From Corella eumyota (lineage: Eukaryota > Chordata > Ascidiacea > Phlebobranchia > Corellidae), in the NCBI GenBank assembly GCA_963082875.1, contig OY720103.1, positions 11,656,001 to 11,720,000 on the forward strand: DNA of 64,000 nt, given 5' to 3'. Shown piece by piece: positions 25,929-42,240 of this stretch. Under the pieces are notes generated by a model. The model was not told the origin of the DNA, made no database searches, and saw only the letters and a list, made by a program, of their open reading frames with translations. A program made the position numbers and the translations under genes. Numbering within the stretch: the first letter of the stretch is position 1; every line of letters starts with the position of its first letter.

Positions 25929-26248
25929 TGAAAAACCAGATTATTTATTTCTTATTCAAATAGAATATAAATAACATGCATTAATTAAATAACAAAACAT
26001 ATAAGGTTGCATGCACTAATAAAAATAGGTCTAACCCCTAGCAAGCACAAACTATAATCAACTTATTGTTAAACACAAAACACAAAAGAGAACCTAATAG
26101 AGAAAGGGAAAAAATCACTGAACCAAATAGAAGAGAACTACAATAGCATACATAAACAAAAGCATAACTTAACATTAAGTTACTACAAGAAAAACTTTCA
26201 ATCTACAAAAGATAACACAAAATAAACATACAAAATATATTCTTAACA
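25929..26248 (-). repeat. 5' LTR of the copia-type element
   Basis: The LTR is 320 bp, TG...CA, at the high-coordinate end, which is the 5' end of the element in its sense direction. It differs from the other LTR by about four substitutions and one 5-bp indel. Roughly 1.3 percent divergence indicates a recent insertion. Confidence 0.92.
25951..25966 (-). other. 16-nt match to the Ciona spliced-leader exon in the 5' LTR
   Basis: On - this reads ATTCTATTTGAATAAG, identical to the spliced-leader exon I recall for Ciona. It lies in sense orientation, 22 nt before the end of the LTR. Its last two bases are AG, so it could also act as a trans-splice acceptor. The match is seen directly; the identity of the leader is from memory. 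Confidence 0.6.
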
Positions 26249-26253
26249 TAGGT
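26249..26253. other. Target-site duplication, right (TAGGT)
   Basis: This is the right-hand partner of 21522-21526. The length of 5 bp is typical of copia-type integration. Confidence 0.88.
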
Positions 26254-26695
26254 AATGAAGTCGTTAGTTAATTATTTGCTTAGAACAAAAGTACGTTTAG
26301 TGACATAAATTTAATGTTGTTGCGTGTTTGCCAATGTATATATAAACGAACTATAAACATTTAACAAACTAACTGCTGTGCTTTTTACTGTAACAGGGAC
26401 GCTAGCCTAAAAAGCTAAACAATGGAACCTAATAAACGTTTGTTTACTTTTTTAAAGTCAAGACCACATCTTTGTAGGTTTCCAATAAATAATAAAACAT
26501 ACCATGAATATTAATGTTCAATATTTGTTTTATTTCTATGGCTTTAATCAAGAAAGTTAGCTACCAAATTAATTGCAAAGAAAATCAATAACAAGTGAAA
26601 TTCTAAAAAAACTAAATGGCTAGTAGTGAAATATTTTATAATTATTGACAGTGAAATATTTAAATATTCACAGGTTTTACTAAGGATATTTTTAA
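26254..26695. other. Spacer between retrotransposon and tubulin copy 2
   Basis: This spacer is conserved with units 3 and 4 (about 37464-37907 and 50425-50869). It holds the tubulin 3' flank on - and, on +, AATAAA at 26484-26489 that could end transcripts from the ATPase side. I see no gene. Confidence 0.6.
26529..26534 (-). terminator. Candidate poly(A) signal of tubulin copy 2
   Basis: AATAAA on -, about 165 nt after the stop at 26696. The position is conserved in copies 3 and 4. Confidence 0.35.
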
Positions 26696-29182
<2,487 letters not shown>

Positions 29183-29996
29183 TTTGATGAGTAAATTTTT
29201 TTTTTTATTTTGGTTTAGTTAGTGGTTGAAGTTGAAACGTAAAATAATCGCTGAATAGCTTGTTGACAGTTAAATGCCTTTTGCTAATTCAAAGTGTGTA
29301 CCAACCCCATTCGCTATTCTAAACAATAAAAAACAAATATTCTATTGATCGATATTCTAAAGATTTGTTGGGTCGTGATGTCATTATTAGTATTGTTCGC
29401 AACAGCGTGTGTTCGTAATACGATAGTGTTTGGTTGCACGTGATGTCAGAGAATTGCTGGGGTTAAGCTGTGGGAGGCTTTTAAGTTAATGAAATTACTT
29501 TGTCTTTCTGTATTTAATTCTTTGCTGATTTAATTTCTTGGCTTTTATGGGAAAATATTTAAGTTTGTTCTTTTTATATATTTGTTAAAATTATTTAAAA
29601 CATATGACGCCCTATTTGTGAAATCGGCCCATATAAATATTAGTAAAAATGATTGGCATTAGTTAAAAACCTAAAATCGCAAAAAAATTGTTTTATTATT
29701 AATATTTTATTCGTTTTTAACAAATATTTTATAGTTGGCTGATGATTTAAACAAGAATAGCGGTTTAAAATTGCTTAACCAAATGAATCACAATTTTTTT
29801 TGTAAATGTTAAGAATATAATCTTAAAGTTGAATAAATAAACGCTCCTTTGTTTTAATAAAACGACAAATCTTTTAAAAAACATCGTTTCCATAACAACT
29901 GGTATGTAGGAGTAACAGACTGGATATTGAATTACTTACAAACGTTGATGAAACCACGGGCAAGTAAAAACTGGTTCGGTGTTAAACAAACAAGTT
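29183..29996 (-). promoter_or_regulatory. Upstream region of alpha-tubulin copy 2
   Basis: Nearly identical to 13583-14396. CACGTG is at 29437-29442, followed directly by ATGTCA, and the second TGATGTCA is at 29376-29383. Promoter role inferred from position. Confidence 0.4.
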
Positions 29997-30504
29997 AAAT
30001 CAACAAACCGAGTCACCTTCGTTACTAAGCGGGAAAATTAAATACTTCTATTTAATTTATATTTATTTATCCTGAAAAATAAATAAATTTTTGTTGTAAA
30101 AAAAAAATAAATATTAAATAAATATTAAATTTCAAATCACAATTAGATATTGTCTGGTGGATTCCTCCTTCTTGTATTTTATTGGAGAGAAGATTGGAGA
30201 TTGAAATGGACGCATACAGTAACAACTTTGAATTGTTCAACTTCTGTTCTTTTACAAACTACTGACGATACTAATCAGGTTTGTAGATTTTTGTATGGGT
30301 TAAAAGCTTGTCTTATGGTTATGGTTTTAATTGTTATAATATGGTTGCAACTCTCAACTAATATTCGCCTGTGATAGCTTACCCATGCATCACAAACTGC
30401 AGTTTACACCATTTACCATTGAGCCTGGCATTTATAGATAGCTCAAACACATCCTATCTGCACGCTCTTCTTTAATAAAATACAAAAACCTATCAGCTTA
30501 AAGT

Positions 30505-30872
30505 AAAAAAAAGATTGATTTGCAAAATAAAAAAAGTAAAAAAAGATTGCTAAAGTAAAAAAAAGTAAAACAAGATTGCTAAAGTAAAAAAAAGTAAAAC
30601 AAGATTGCTAAAGTAAAAAAAAGTAAAACAAGTTTGCTAAAGTAAAAAAAAGTAAAACAAGATTGCTAAAGTAAAAAAAAGTAAAACAAGGTTGCTAAAG
30701 TAAAAAAAAGTAAAACAAGGTTGCTAAAGTAAAAAAAAGTAAAACAAGATTGCTAAAGTAAAAAAAAGTAAAACAAGATTGCTAAAGTAAAAAAAAGTAA
30801 AACAAGATTGCTAAAGTAAAAAAAAGTAAAACAAGATTGCTAAAGTAAAAAAAAGTAAAACAAGATTGCTTT
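30505..30872 (+). repeat. 29-bp A-rich minisatellite in ATPase intron 3, copy 3 (about 11 units)
   Basis: Same as 14905-15212 with two additional units. The flanks are otherwise nearly identical to unit 2. Confidence 0.85.
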
Positions 30873-33800
30873 GCAAAATAAAAAAAATTGGCTGCATTGA
30901 TTAAATCTTGTGAAATATAACTACAATGGATTAATAAATGAATAGCATTGTTAAATAGATACTTATATTTAATAATATTCCAAACTGGCAAAGTTAACTT
31001 AGGACTGGGTTAGAGTAACAGTTGTTACTTTATGTTTAGGTGAAGTCAACCTTTCCGTATCGGGGATAATAAGTACATAAAAATATTTTACTTTATTAAT
31101 TATTGTTACATTTTATTTCAGAATTTTGTTGCTGAAATTAATGTAATGTCGTCAGAGCTGGCTTTACTTATCTCCAATAATTATCCAGGATCTGGGTAAA
31201 TTAAGTTAATATTTTATTTATATCAAATCTCTAAATTATTGCAAAATACTTTAAAAATAACTTAGTTAGATTATGTTAAACTAACAACACATCTATTACA
31301 TAAATGTGTTAAGTGTTTTAATTGGGCTAAGTATTGTTAAAGTACTTATCAGTTTATATTAGTTTTACTAGTGTTGGTGTTTTCTGGGTAATCTTTTTAA
31401 GTTATATAATATATGCATACAGCTTTTAAATTAAAAAAAATTAACTTTCCTTTTTTTTAATTTTTTTTTTGCTTTGTAAATAAATATTTATTAAAATTAA
31501 ATTAATTGATATCCTAAAACTTGATTAAATTTGTTTATTTTTAAACATGCAGAGACAATTATGGAAGTCAACAAAATGATGAGTTTAAATATTTTCAACA
31601 TCATTGTTCGAAATATATTTGGAATTTTGAACAAAATGTAAGTGTTTACCTTGTTAGATTGACAATTATTTTGTATTTGTTTATTCTTTACGTTACAAGG
31701 CTGACGTTATAACTTAAACATAGAGTAACGTTAGTTACCCCGACCCAGTCTCAAGTTGCTTATGGCAGTTTGGGATATTATAGATTATAATTGCCCGATA
31801 ATTAAGCTGCTGATTTTGAAAGCAGTAAGGATTGAACCCAGAACCTTTTGTAGTAAAGCAAATGTTCCAACCATTCACTACACCACTCTGTTTTAATATT
31901 TAAAAAAAACTTCAGTGTTATAATTAACTTTATTTTAATTCCAATTATACTGTGATGTCATAATAATTAATTATTTATATTCCAGACTTTTGTGGAACTC
32001 GGTGGTTTGGACAACCAGGTGACTCTTGAGCAACTTCATCAGAACTCCACCGGAGGATTGAACTTGGATGAGATCTCGAGAAGAAGTTGTTTGTTTGGGA
32101 GTAATCTTATCACTGTCAAGGTAGAGTTTGAGTGGAGTTTAACTTGAGTATTTTTTAAGTTTCTTTTTATAGTTATTCTCAATGTGGTAAGGTTAACTTC
32201 ACAACCTAAACATAAAGTAACTTTTGTTACCCCAGCCCAATCTCAAGTTGGCTTTGGTAGTTTGGGATATTATAGAATATAATTGCTCAATAATTGTGCT
32301 GTTGATTAAGTGTTGGCTCAGCAGGAGTTTATACCGTTTGTAGCATCTTAATTCAGGGCATAAAAAGCAGTGGTAATTAAGCAAATGACCTCATGTAGTG
32401 AAGCCAAATGTTCCAACCACTATTCTGGTATTTTGTTTTAAATATAAGAATCTTTACTAACCGACCTTCAGTTAGTTATGTGACCTCGACCTATTTTGGT
32501 GCTGTAGTAAATTTAGTTGTTGACTTACCAATATTATTTGTTTAAAAGTCACAAGGTTCTTGGTTGAAAATAATGACAACAAAACGGCAGCAGAGGGATT
32601 TAAACTCTAGACCTTGAATTAAAAACCATTTCAAGTTACCTTTTTAAACTACTACATACATTTTAAATTTAAAAGAGTCAAACTTTTTTATATATTATTT
32701 GCAAACCATAACTATGTGCGTCATATAATATTTTTTCTGCAAACAATAACTACTTACACAAATGCTGCTTGTTAAATTTTAACCCAAATTTTTCAGATTC
32801 CAGGATATTTTATGTTGTTAGTTTCTGAAATTTTGAACCCATTTTACGTTTTCCAACTTTTTGCTGTTATATTCTGGATGTTTATTTTTCTCTGCGATTG
32901 CATCTCTTATACAGGTAAGTCAGATCATTAATTTGTTCCTATTAGATTTATTGTTTATTTATCCTTGATGTGGAAAAGCTGATTTTACGACTAAAACATA
33001 GGGTAACATTTGCTACTCCGACCCATTCTTGAGTTGCCTTTTGTAGTTTGTTATATTAGAGATTATAATTGCCTAATAATTAATCTGCTGATTAAGTGCT
33101 GGCTCAGCAGGAATTTAAATTGTTTAAGAAACCTTACTTAAGAGCACTACAGCATGAAAGCAGTTTGGTTTAATAATTATTCTGCAAATTAGTTTAAATC
33201 CCAACTTTTGGATAACTTTCCTAACTTTAACTTTGTGCAAAATACTCCACAAGTTATTCTGTTGACCTAACTTGAAAATTTGAAATTGAAATTATAAATT
33301 AAGCAACAGAATTAATATAAAATTAATTTTTAAGGTAAGAACTGAAAGAGTTAACCTCCACAAAATGGTTGAGTATCACAACGAGACTAAAGTTATCGTC
33401 CAGCGGCAGGATTCAAACTCACAGTCTGGAGTTCAACAAATTGAGGTCAGTACTTTCACTTTTAACAATAACTTTAAAGTTTTTGTTCTTATATTGTTAA
33501 GGACAGAGATTTAGGGATCATTTTTTACTTTTTTTAGTAGATGGTTTCATGTTTTAGAACCAACATTTTTAAAATTAAGTTTGTGCCAATTTTGTCATTA
33601 AACACATTTTTTTTAGTAATTTTAGTGATTATTTTTAAATAAAAAAGGAAAAAGTTTAAGTTAGTTAAGCTTTTGTATTTTGTAAATTGCTTTGCAATAT
33701 AAAATTTGTTTTATTGTAAAAGTTGTTCTTAATTATTTACAAATTAATTGTTAATTTTTTCAGGTTTGGAGCAAAGAATTGGTTCCGGGCGATGTGATTA

Positions 33801-34046
33801 TAGTGCCACCTAATGGAATGTTGTTACCGTGCGATTCTGCTCTTGTGTCAGGTACGACTGCTTTAAGACTAAGTGTTTTAACATTTTTGTGTCAAAAGAA
33901 ATAATTTACCCAAGCACCACAAATGGCAGTTTTTAAAGTCCTCTAATGTAAACATGTCCATTAACCACCCCATATATATACAAAGTTCTTTATTTTTTAT
34001 ACGGAATTTTATTTCTACTTGAAGTCTGATATTGTGGTATGCCGGT

Positions 34047-34372
34047 CATGGCGATGGATTACGGGCCAATAGGTTTCAGGTTCGAGCCGCACCAATGCCA
34101 CATTATTCGCCCTTGAGCCAAGTGTTTACAGATAGCTTAAACACACAAAAAGGTTTCAGGTTCAAGCTGCACCAATGCCACACTATTCACTCTTGAGCCC
34201 GGCGTTTACAGATAGCTTAAACACACCAAAAGGTTTAGGGTTCAAGCTGCACCAATGCCACACTATTTACCCTTGAGCCCAGTGTTTACAGATAGCTTAA
34301 ACACACCAAAAGGTTTCAGGTTCAAGCTGCACCAATGCCACACTATTCACTCTTGAGCCCAGTGTTTACAGT
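34047..34372 (+). repeat. 80-bp minisatellite in ATPase intron 9, copy 3 (about 4 units)
   Basis: Same repeat as 6848-7460 with units starting near 34071, 34151, 34231 and 34311. Confidence 0.8.
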
Positions 34373-34617
34373 ACATTCTTTTCCCAATAATATAAAAACC
34401 TATCAACTTTAGAATATATTGGAATATTAACATTGGATAACTTTTACTTACAGGAACATGTATTGTGAATGAAAGCATGCTAACGGGAGAGAGTGTTCCT
34501 GTCACTAAAACACCACTTCCCAGCAGTGAGAGGGAGATGAAGAACTTTTACACCACGGAGGAGCATAAACGTCACACTCTGTTTTGTGGAACCCAAGTTC
34601 TTCAAATAAGGTAAGTA

Positions 34618-34994
34618 ATACCTGAGATCCTGGGTTTGATTCCCACTGCTGGTATGTTGTAGCATCCTTAAGTAAGACTTGAGATCTTGGGTTTGATTCC
34701 TGCTGCTTGCATGTTGTAGCATCCTTGAGTAAGACCTAAGATCCTTGGTTTGATTTCCACTGCTGGCATGTTGTAACATCCTTGAGTAAGACCTAAGATC
34801 CTTGGTTTGATTTCCACTGCCGGCATGTTGTAGCATCCTTGAATAAGCCCTGAGATCCTGGGTGTGATTCCCACTGCTGGCATGATGTAGCATCCTTGGA
34901 AAAGCCCTGAGCTCCTGGGTGTGATTCCCACTGCTGGCATGATGTAGCATCCTTAAGTAAGACCTGGGATCCTGGGTTTGATATTTACTGCTAG
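34618..34994 (+). repeat. 57-bp minisatellite in ATPase intron 10, copy 3 (about 7 units)
   Basis: Same 57-bp repeat. Some units read GGTGTGATTCC. Confidence 0.85.
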
Positions 34995-37740
34995 ATTTTA
35001 AAAGATTTTAATGTTATTTTTATCAATAAAATAAACTTAAAAAAACAATTGTAATTTTAACTATAACTCAACAAACTTATCTAAATAAACTTTGGGTATT
35101 GGTAATTTTTACTATGTCAAAACCTAAATATCGGCATTTTAAAAATAAAATCTACTTGGGTTTTATCGTGGTGAATTGGTGAAAGCAGTGGTGGTTCGAA
35201 CAGGTTATCATACAGCTAAAGGAAGACTGGTTCACAGTATTTTGTATCCAAAACCAGTTGATATGAAGTTACTGAGGGATGCTTACACTTTTGTGTTTAT
35301 ACTTGCCCTTATAGCTATGTGTGGGTTCATATACACTGTTATAATACAGGTATTTAAAACAATTTTTTTTTTATTTTTTTTTTGCTAATTTTTGACAATT
35401 TTATTTTTTATGATAACAGTTTTTTTTTTTTTATTTTGACTTAAATTTGGTATTTAATTACTTTTTCTACAGCCTTTTTACATTAACATTCTATTTATAA
35501 TAGAGCTTGGCAGACATATATAAAAATATATCAAAGTTATAAGCCTGCAAGATGAATAAAACTGCCATTTGTAGTGCATGGGTAAATTATCAAAAGCAAA
35601 TTTCATTTCAAAGTTGTGACCATATTACAACAATTAAAATCCCAACCATGGGGCGGGTTATTTACTAGTATTACTTGATAATAATGAGCACAATAACAGT
35701 AGTTTAAAGCAACTAGGTATGCTGCCAATTTAACCTTTTACTTTTTACTTACATATATGTGTTAACAATGTTTTCCTATACAGCATTTGCAAGGGGAGTC
35801 TGCTCGAGATATTGCTTTCAATGCGATCGACCTTATCACAATTTCTGTGCCTCCTGCCCTACCATTAGCCATGACAATTGGAATCATCTATGCTCAGATG
35901 AGGCTCAAGAAACAGAGGATCCACTGCATTAGTCCGCAGAGGATTAATATTAGTGGACAAGTGGGTGGATTTTTTTCCTACTATTTTTCCACCTAAACTT
36001 CTAGGTTAAATTTAACTGCTGTTATGTTATTTGTTAGGTAGTGTGTTAAACAATGATTAATCCAAACTATAAATATAAGTTGATACATGGACATTATATC
36101 TACATAAACTTATGGGTTCAATCCCCACTGCTTCCAAGCTATAGTCCCTTTAAGTAAGGTAATAATATAAGTGGTAAGAACTCCTGCTAAACCAAAAAAA
36201 AACAATTAACAGATTAATTATTGGGCAATTATAAACTGTAACAACACAAACTACCAAGGCAACTTGAGACTGGGTTGGAGTAACAAATGTTACTCTATGT
36301 TTAGGCTGTGAAGTCAACCTTACTACATTAAGGATAAATAAATGTTAAAAATTATATATTTTTGCCAAACAAGACTTAAATCTAGACAGAGGTAACAGAA
36401 GTATCTTTATCATACACTTTCCAAGTCTAGGTTTAAATCCTCTATAAAATTTAAATATCAGTTTATTAATAAAGCAAATATTTTTAAACAGGTTGATGTC
36501 GTGGCATTTGACAAAACTGGAACTTTAACTGAAGATGGATTGGATTTAGCTGAAGTAATTCCAGTTGACCACAAACTACCACAAGCTAAAAACAACTGCA
36601 AGTTCAAGGAACCTATTCAGGCAGAAAACTTAAAATTTCAACTTGGTTTGGACGATAAGTTGTTGCATGGTATGTTAACTTGTCATACTCTAACTACCAT
36701 TGACGGGCATCTAACTGGAGACCCTCTGGACCTTAAAATGTTTGAAGCAACAGGATGGAAGCTAGTTGAACCATCAGTAAGTTTTTTAAATTGATTTCAA
36801 TACTTTAACGGAATTTTTGTATTTTAATAAAGTTTTAATAAAAAATTGGATTCTAATAATTTTTTTGTTTTTTTTAACTACAAAAATAATTAATTTATTT
36901 TAATAAAAAATATTTTAAGCAGTTTGAGGCAATTTAACTTTGGTGGTTGTTGAACTCTGGACCCCAGGTCTTAGTTTTTCATTAAAAAATAACATGGTAG
37001 CAGTAGGAATCAAACTCAGGACCCCATGTAGTAGTGTGACCTATACCACTGCACCAAGGATTTAAATAGTTTCATTAAACCCAGAGTTTTATTATTAGAT
37101 TGAAGATGAAAGTAAGTACGATCAACTTCAAACGACCTACGTTCGACCTTCAAATAATTTACTTAAAGACCAAAAATCTTTTCCTGATTCTACTGCATCA
37201 CTGGCGGTAAGTTGAATGTATTTATTCTTTAAAAACACTTAAAAATGTTGTTTAGCCAAATACAAAAAAAGTTAAGACATGTGAATTTATAAGATTTAAC
37301 CTGGCTTAGCTAGGCTTTTTGTTCTCTTATAAAAATAGTGTTTTTTATGTGAAAAGGTCAACTTCACAGCCTAAACATAGAGTAACATCAGGCAATTGTG
37401 CATTTAAATTACCGGAGCAGGCAACTAAATTTAAAAAATTTGGGCCTTCTTGACACTATTTAGGTAATGAAGTCGTTAGTTAATTATTTGCTTAGAACAA
37501 AAGTACGTTTAGTGACATAAATTTAATGTTGTTGCGTGTTTACCAATGTATATATAAACAAACTATAAACATTTAACAAACTAACTGCTGTGCTTTTTAC
37601 TGTAACACGGACGCTAGCCTAAAAAGCTAAACAATGGAACCTACTAAACGTTTGTTTACTTCTTTAAAGTCAAGGCCACATCTTTGTAGGTTTCCAATAA
37701 ATATTAAAACATACCATAAACATTAATGTTGAATATTTGT

Positions 37741-37746
37741 TTTATT
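37741..37746 (-). terminator. Candidate poly(A) signal of tubulin copy 3
   Basis: AATAAA on -, about 160 nt after the stop at 37908, at the position homologous to 26529-26534. Confidence 0.35.
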
Positions 37747-37907
37747 TCTATGGCTTTAATTAAGAAAGTTAGCTACCAAATTAATTGCAAAGAAAATCAA
37801 TAACAAGTGAAATTCTAACAAAACTAAATGGCTAGTAGTGAAATATTTTATAATTATTGACAGTGAAATGTTTAAATATTCACAGGTTTTACTAAGGATA
37901 TTTTTAA

Positions 37908-40379
<2,472 letters not shown>

Positions 40380-41193
40380 TTTGATGAGTAATTTTTTTTT
40401 TTTATTTTGGTTTAGTTAGTAGTTGAAGTTGAAACGTAAAATAATCGCTGAATAGCTTGTTGACAGTTAAATGCCTTTTGCTAATTCAAAGTGTGTACCA
40501 ACCCCATTCGCTATTCTAAACAATAAAAAACAAATATTCTATTGATCGATATTCTAAAGACTCGTTCGGTTGTGATGTCATTATTGGTATTGTTCGCAAC
40601 AGCGTGTGTTCGTAATACGATGGTGTTTGGTTACACGTGATGTCAGAGAATTGCTGGGGTTAAGCTGTGGGAGGCTTTTAAGTTAATGAAATTACTTTGT
40701 CTTTCTGTATTTAATTCTTTGCTGATTTAATTCCTTGGCTTTTATGGGAAAATATTTATGTTTGTTCTTTTTATATATTTGTTAAAATTATTTAAAACAT
40801 ATGACGCCCTATTTGTGAAATCGGCCCATATAAATATTAGTAAAAATGATTGGCAATAGTTAAAAACCTAAAATCGCAAAAAAATTGTTTTATTATTAAT
40901 ATTTTATTCGTTTTTAACAAATATTTTGTAGTTGGCTGATGATTTAAACAAGAATAGCGGTTTAAAATTGCTTAACCAAATGAATCACAATTTTTTTTGT
41001 AAATGTTAAGAATATAATCTTAAAGTTGAATAAATAAACGCTCCTTTGTTTTAATAAAACGACAAATCTTTTTAAAAACATCGTTTCCATAACAACTGGT
41101 ATGTAGGAGTAACAGACTGGATATTGAATTACTTACAAATGTTGATGAAACCACGGGCAAGTAAAAACTGGTTCGGTGTTAAACAAACAAGTT
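40380..41193 (-). promoter_or_regulatory. Upstream region of alpha-tubulin copy 3
   Basis: Homologous to 13583-14396, with CACGTG at 40634-40639 and both TGATGTCA sites kept although neighbouring bases differ. It shares several variants with the copy 4 region. Promoter role inferred. Confidence 0.4.
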
Positions 41194-41746
41194 AAATCAA
41201 CAAACCGAGTCACCTTCGTTACTAAGCGGGAAAATTAAATACTTCTATTTAATTTATATTTATTTATCCTCGATGTGGAAAGGTCGACTTTACGGCCTAA
41301 ACATAGAGTAACATCAGTTACTCCCACCCAGTCTTAAGTTGCCTTTAACAGTTTGGGATATTATGGATTATGATTGCCCGATAATTATGCTGCTGATTAA
41401 GTGCTGGCTTTGTTGGGACCAACGCATTAATTTTTTTTAAAAACATAATTCATGTTTATTATTAATTGTTAATTAATTAATTTTACCAGTTTAACAATAA
41501 TTAATTCGTCGAATTTAAGACTGGGCTGGTTTAACGAAGTCACCATTAATGATAAGCAAATAAGAATCTTTTAGCATGAGTATACTACCTAACTGCCCGC
41601 ACTACGGGCTTTTTGTTTTACTTATTTAAATTTAACTGGTTACTATTACAGTGGTTGTCGTAATATAGTTGCAACGAAAATGGACTTTTCGCCAGTTAGA
41701 GATATTATTGATTATAAATGCTCTCACGAAAAAAAGTAAAATTTAG

Positions 41747-42240
41747 AATGAGTTTAATCAGAAAGCGGATTATTTTCTGAGAAAAATGAAGAAGGAGGCA
41801 ACAAAGAAATATCAAGAAGATTTAAAAGGGCAAGGATACAGTGACGAACAAATTATAAAATGACCGCAAGTTCTTCTACGACAAAACCGAAAAACAAAAC
41901 CCAAAAACCTAAAAGTAAACCAACATTAAACTCACATCGAAGCGACCCAAAAACTGTAACTAAACCATCACAAATAACCATAGAAACAGCCCCAATATTA
42001 ACTCCTACTTCGACGACGGGTCACCCCTACGAAAAATGGCAAACAGTTTTTGAGATTCCAAAACAAAAAACTTTGAACCAAGTTACGTTGAAACCTGCCG
42101 CTCCTAAAGAAGAAAAAATAGAATTTGCAGAGAAGAGAATAATTAATGTTGACTCTAGTTCTGGGCCAACTGCTTTTAAAAAAAGGAAAACAGACTCTAA
42201 CTCTAAATCAAGAAGTATTCGAAAGCGAAATACAGATTAA
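41747..42240 (+). pseudogene. WBP4: WBP4/FBP21-like fragment, copy 4, frameshifted
   Basis: This is the same fragment as at 554-1066, with the TTTAG acceptor before 41747 and the stop at 42238-42240. One A is missing from an A run near 41857-41860 compared with copies 1 and 5, so the frame beginning at the first ATG (about 41786) ends at TGA 41861-41863. The downstream part (41860-42240, 126 codons) remains open from an internal ATG and keeps the PYEKWQ block and the LRKRNTD-like basic tail (here IRKRNTD). WW domains and zinc finger are absent. Confidence 0.6.

Larger units (their letters stand above)
21527..26248 (-). mobile_element. Ty1/copia-type LTR retrotransposon, nearly whole, young
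   Basis: This fossil copy is 4722 bp, begins TG and ends CA, is flanked by a 5-bp duplication (TAGGT at 21522-21526 and 26249-26253) and has LTRs of 325 and 320 bp. The coding region runs on - across about 21872-25895. Parts in order are a gag region with a CX2CX4HX4C zinc knuckle (about 25345-25385), protease with a D-T-A motif (about 25200), integrase with HHCC and catalytic core (about 23900-24700), reverse transcriptase with YVDD (about 22808-22819) and RNase H (to about 21900). Protease-integrase-RT-RNase H order identifies Ty1/copia. It looks close to whole, with about one or two breaks. The LTRs differ at about four bases plus one short indel, so the insertion is recent. The empty site is visible in units 3 and 4. 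Confidence 0.92.
30147..37206 (+). pseudogene. P5B-type ATPase (ATP13A2/3-like), copy 3, exons 3-14, broken
   Basis: Exons or their remains: 30147-30278, 31122-31195, 31553-31637, 31986-32120, 32797-32914, 33335-33445, 33764-33851, 34454-34610, 35160-35349, 35784-35960, 36492-36776, 37099-37206. Exons 1-2 are missing through the deletion shared with copy 2. Exon 7 is 118 nt in place of 159; the 41-nt loss removes the DDYYIYA membrane region and shifts the frame. The acceptor before exon 11 reads TTGG where copies 1, 2 and 5 have CAG. TGES, PPALP and DKTGT are still encoded. Exons 3-7 resemble copy 2, while exons 8-14 resemble copy 4. Confidence 0.87.
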
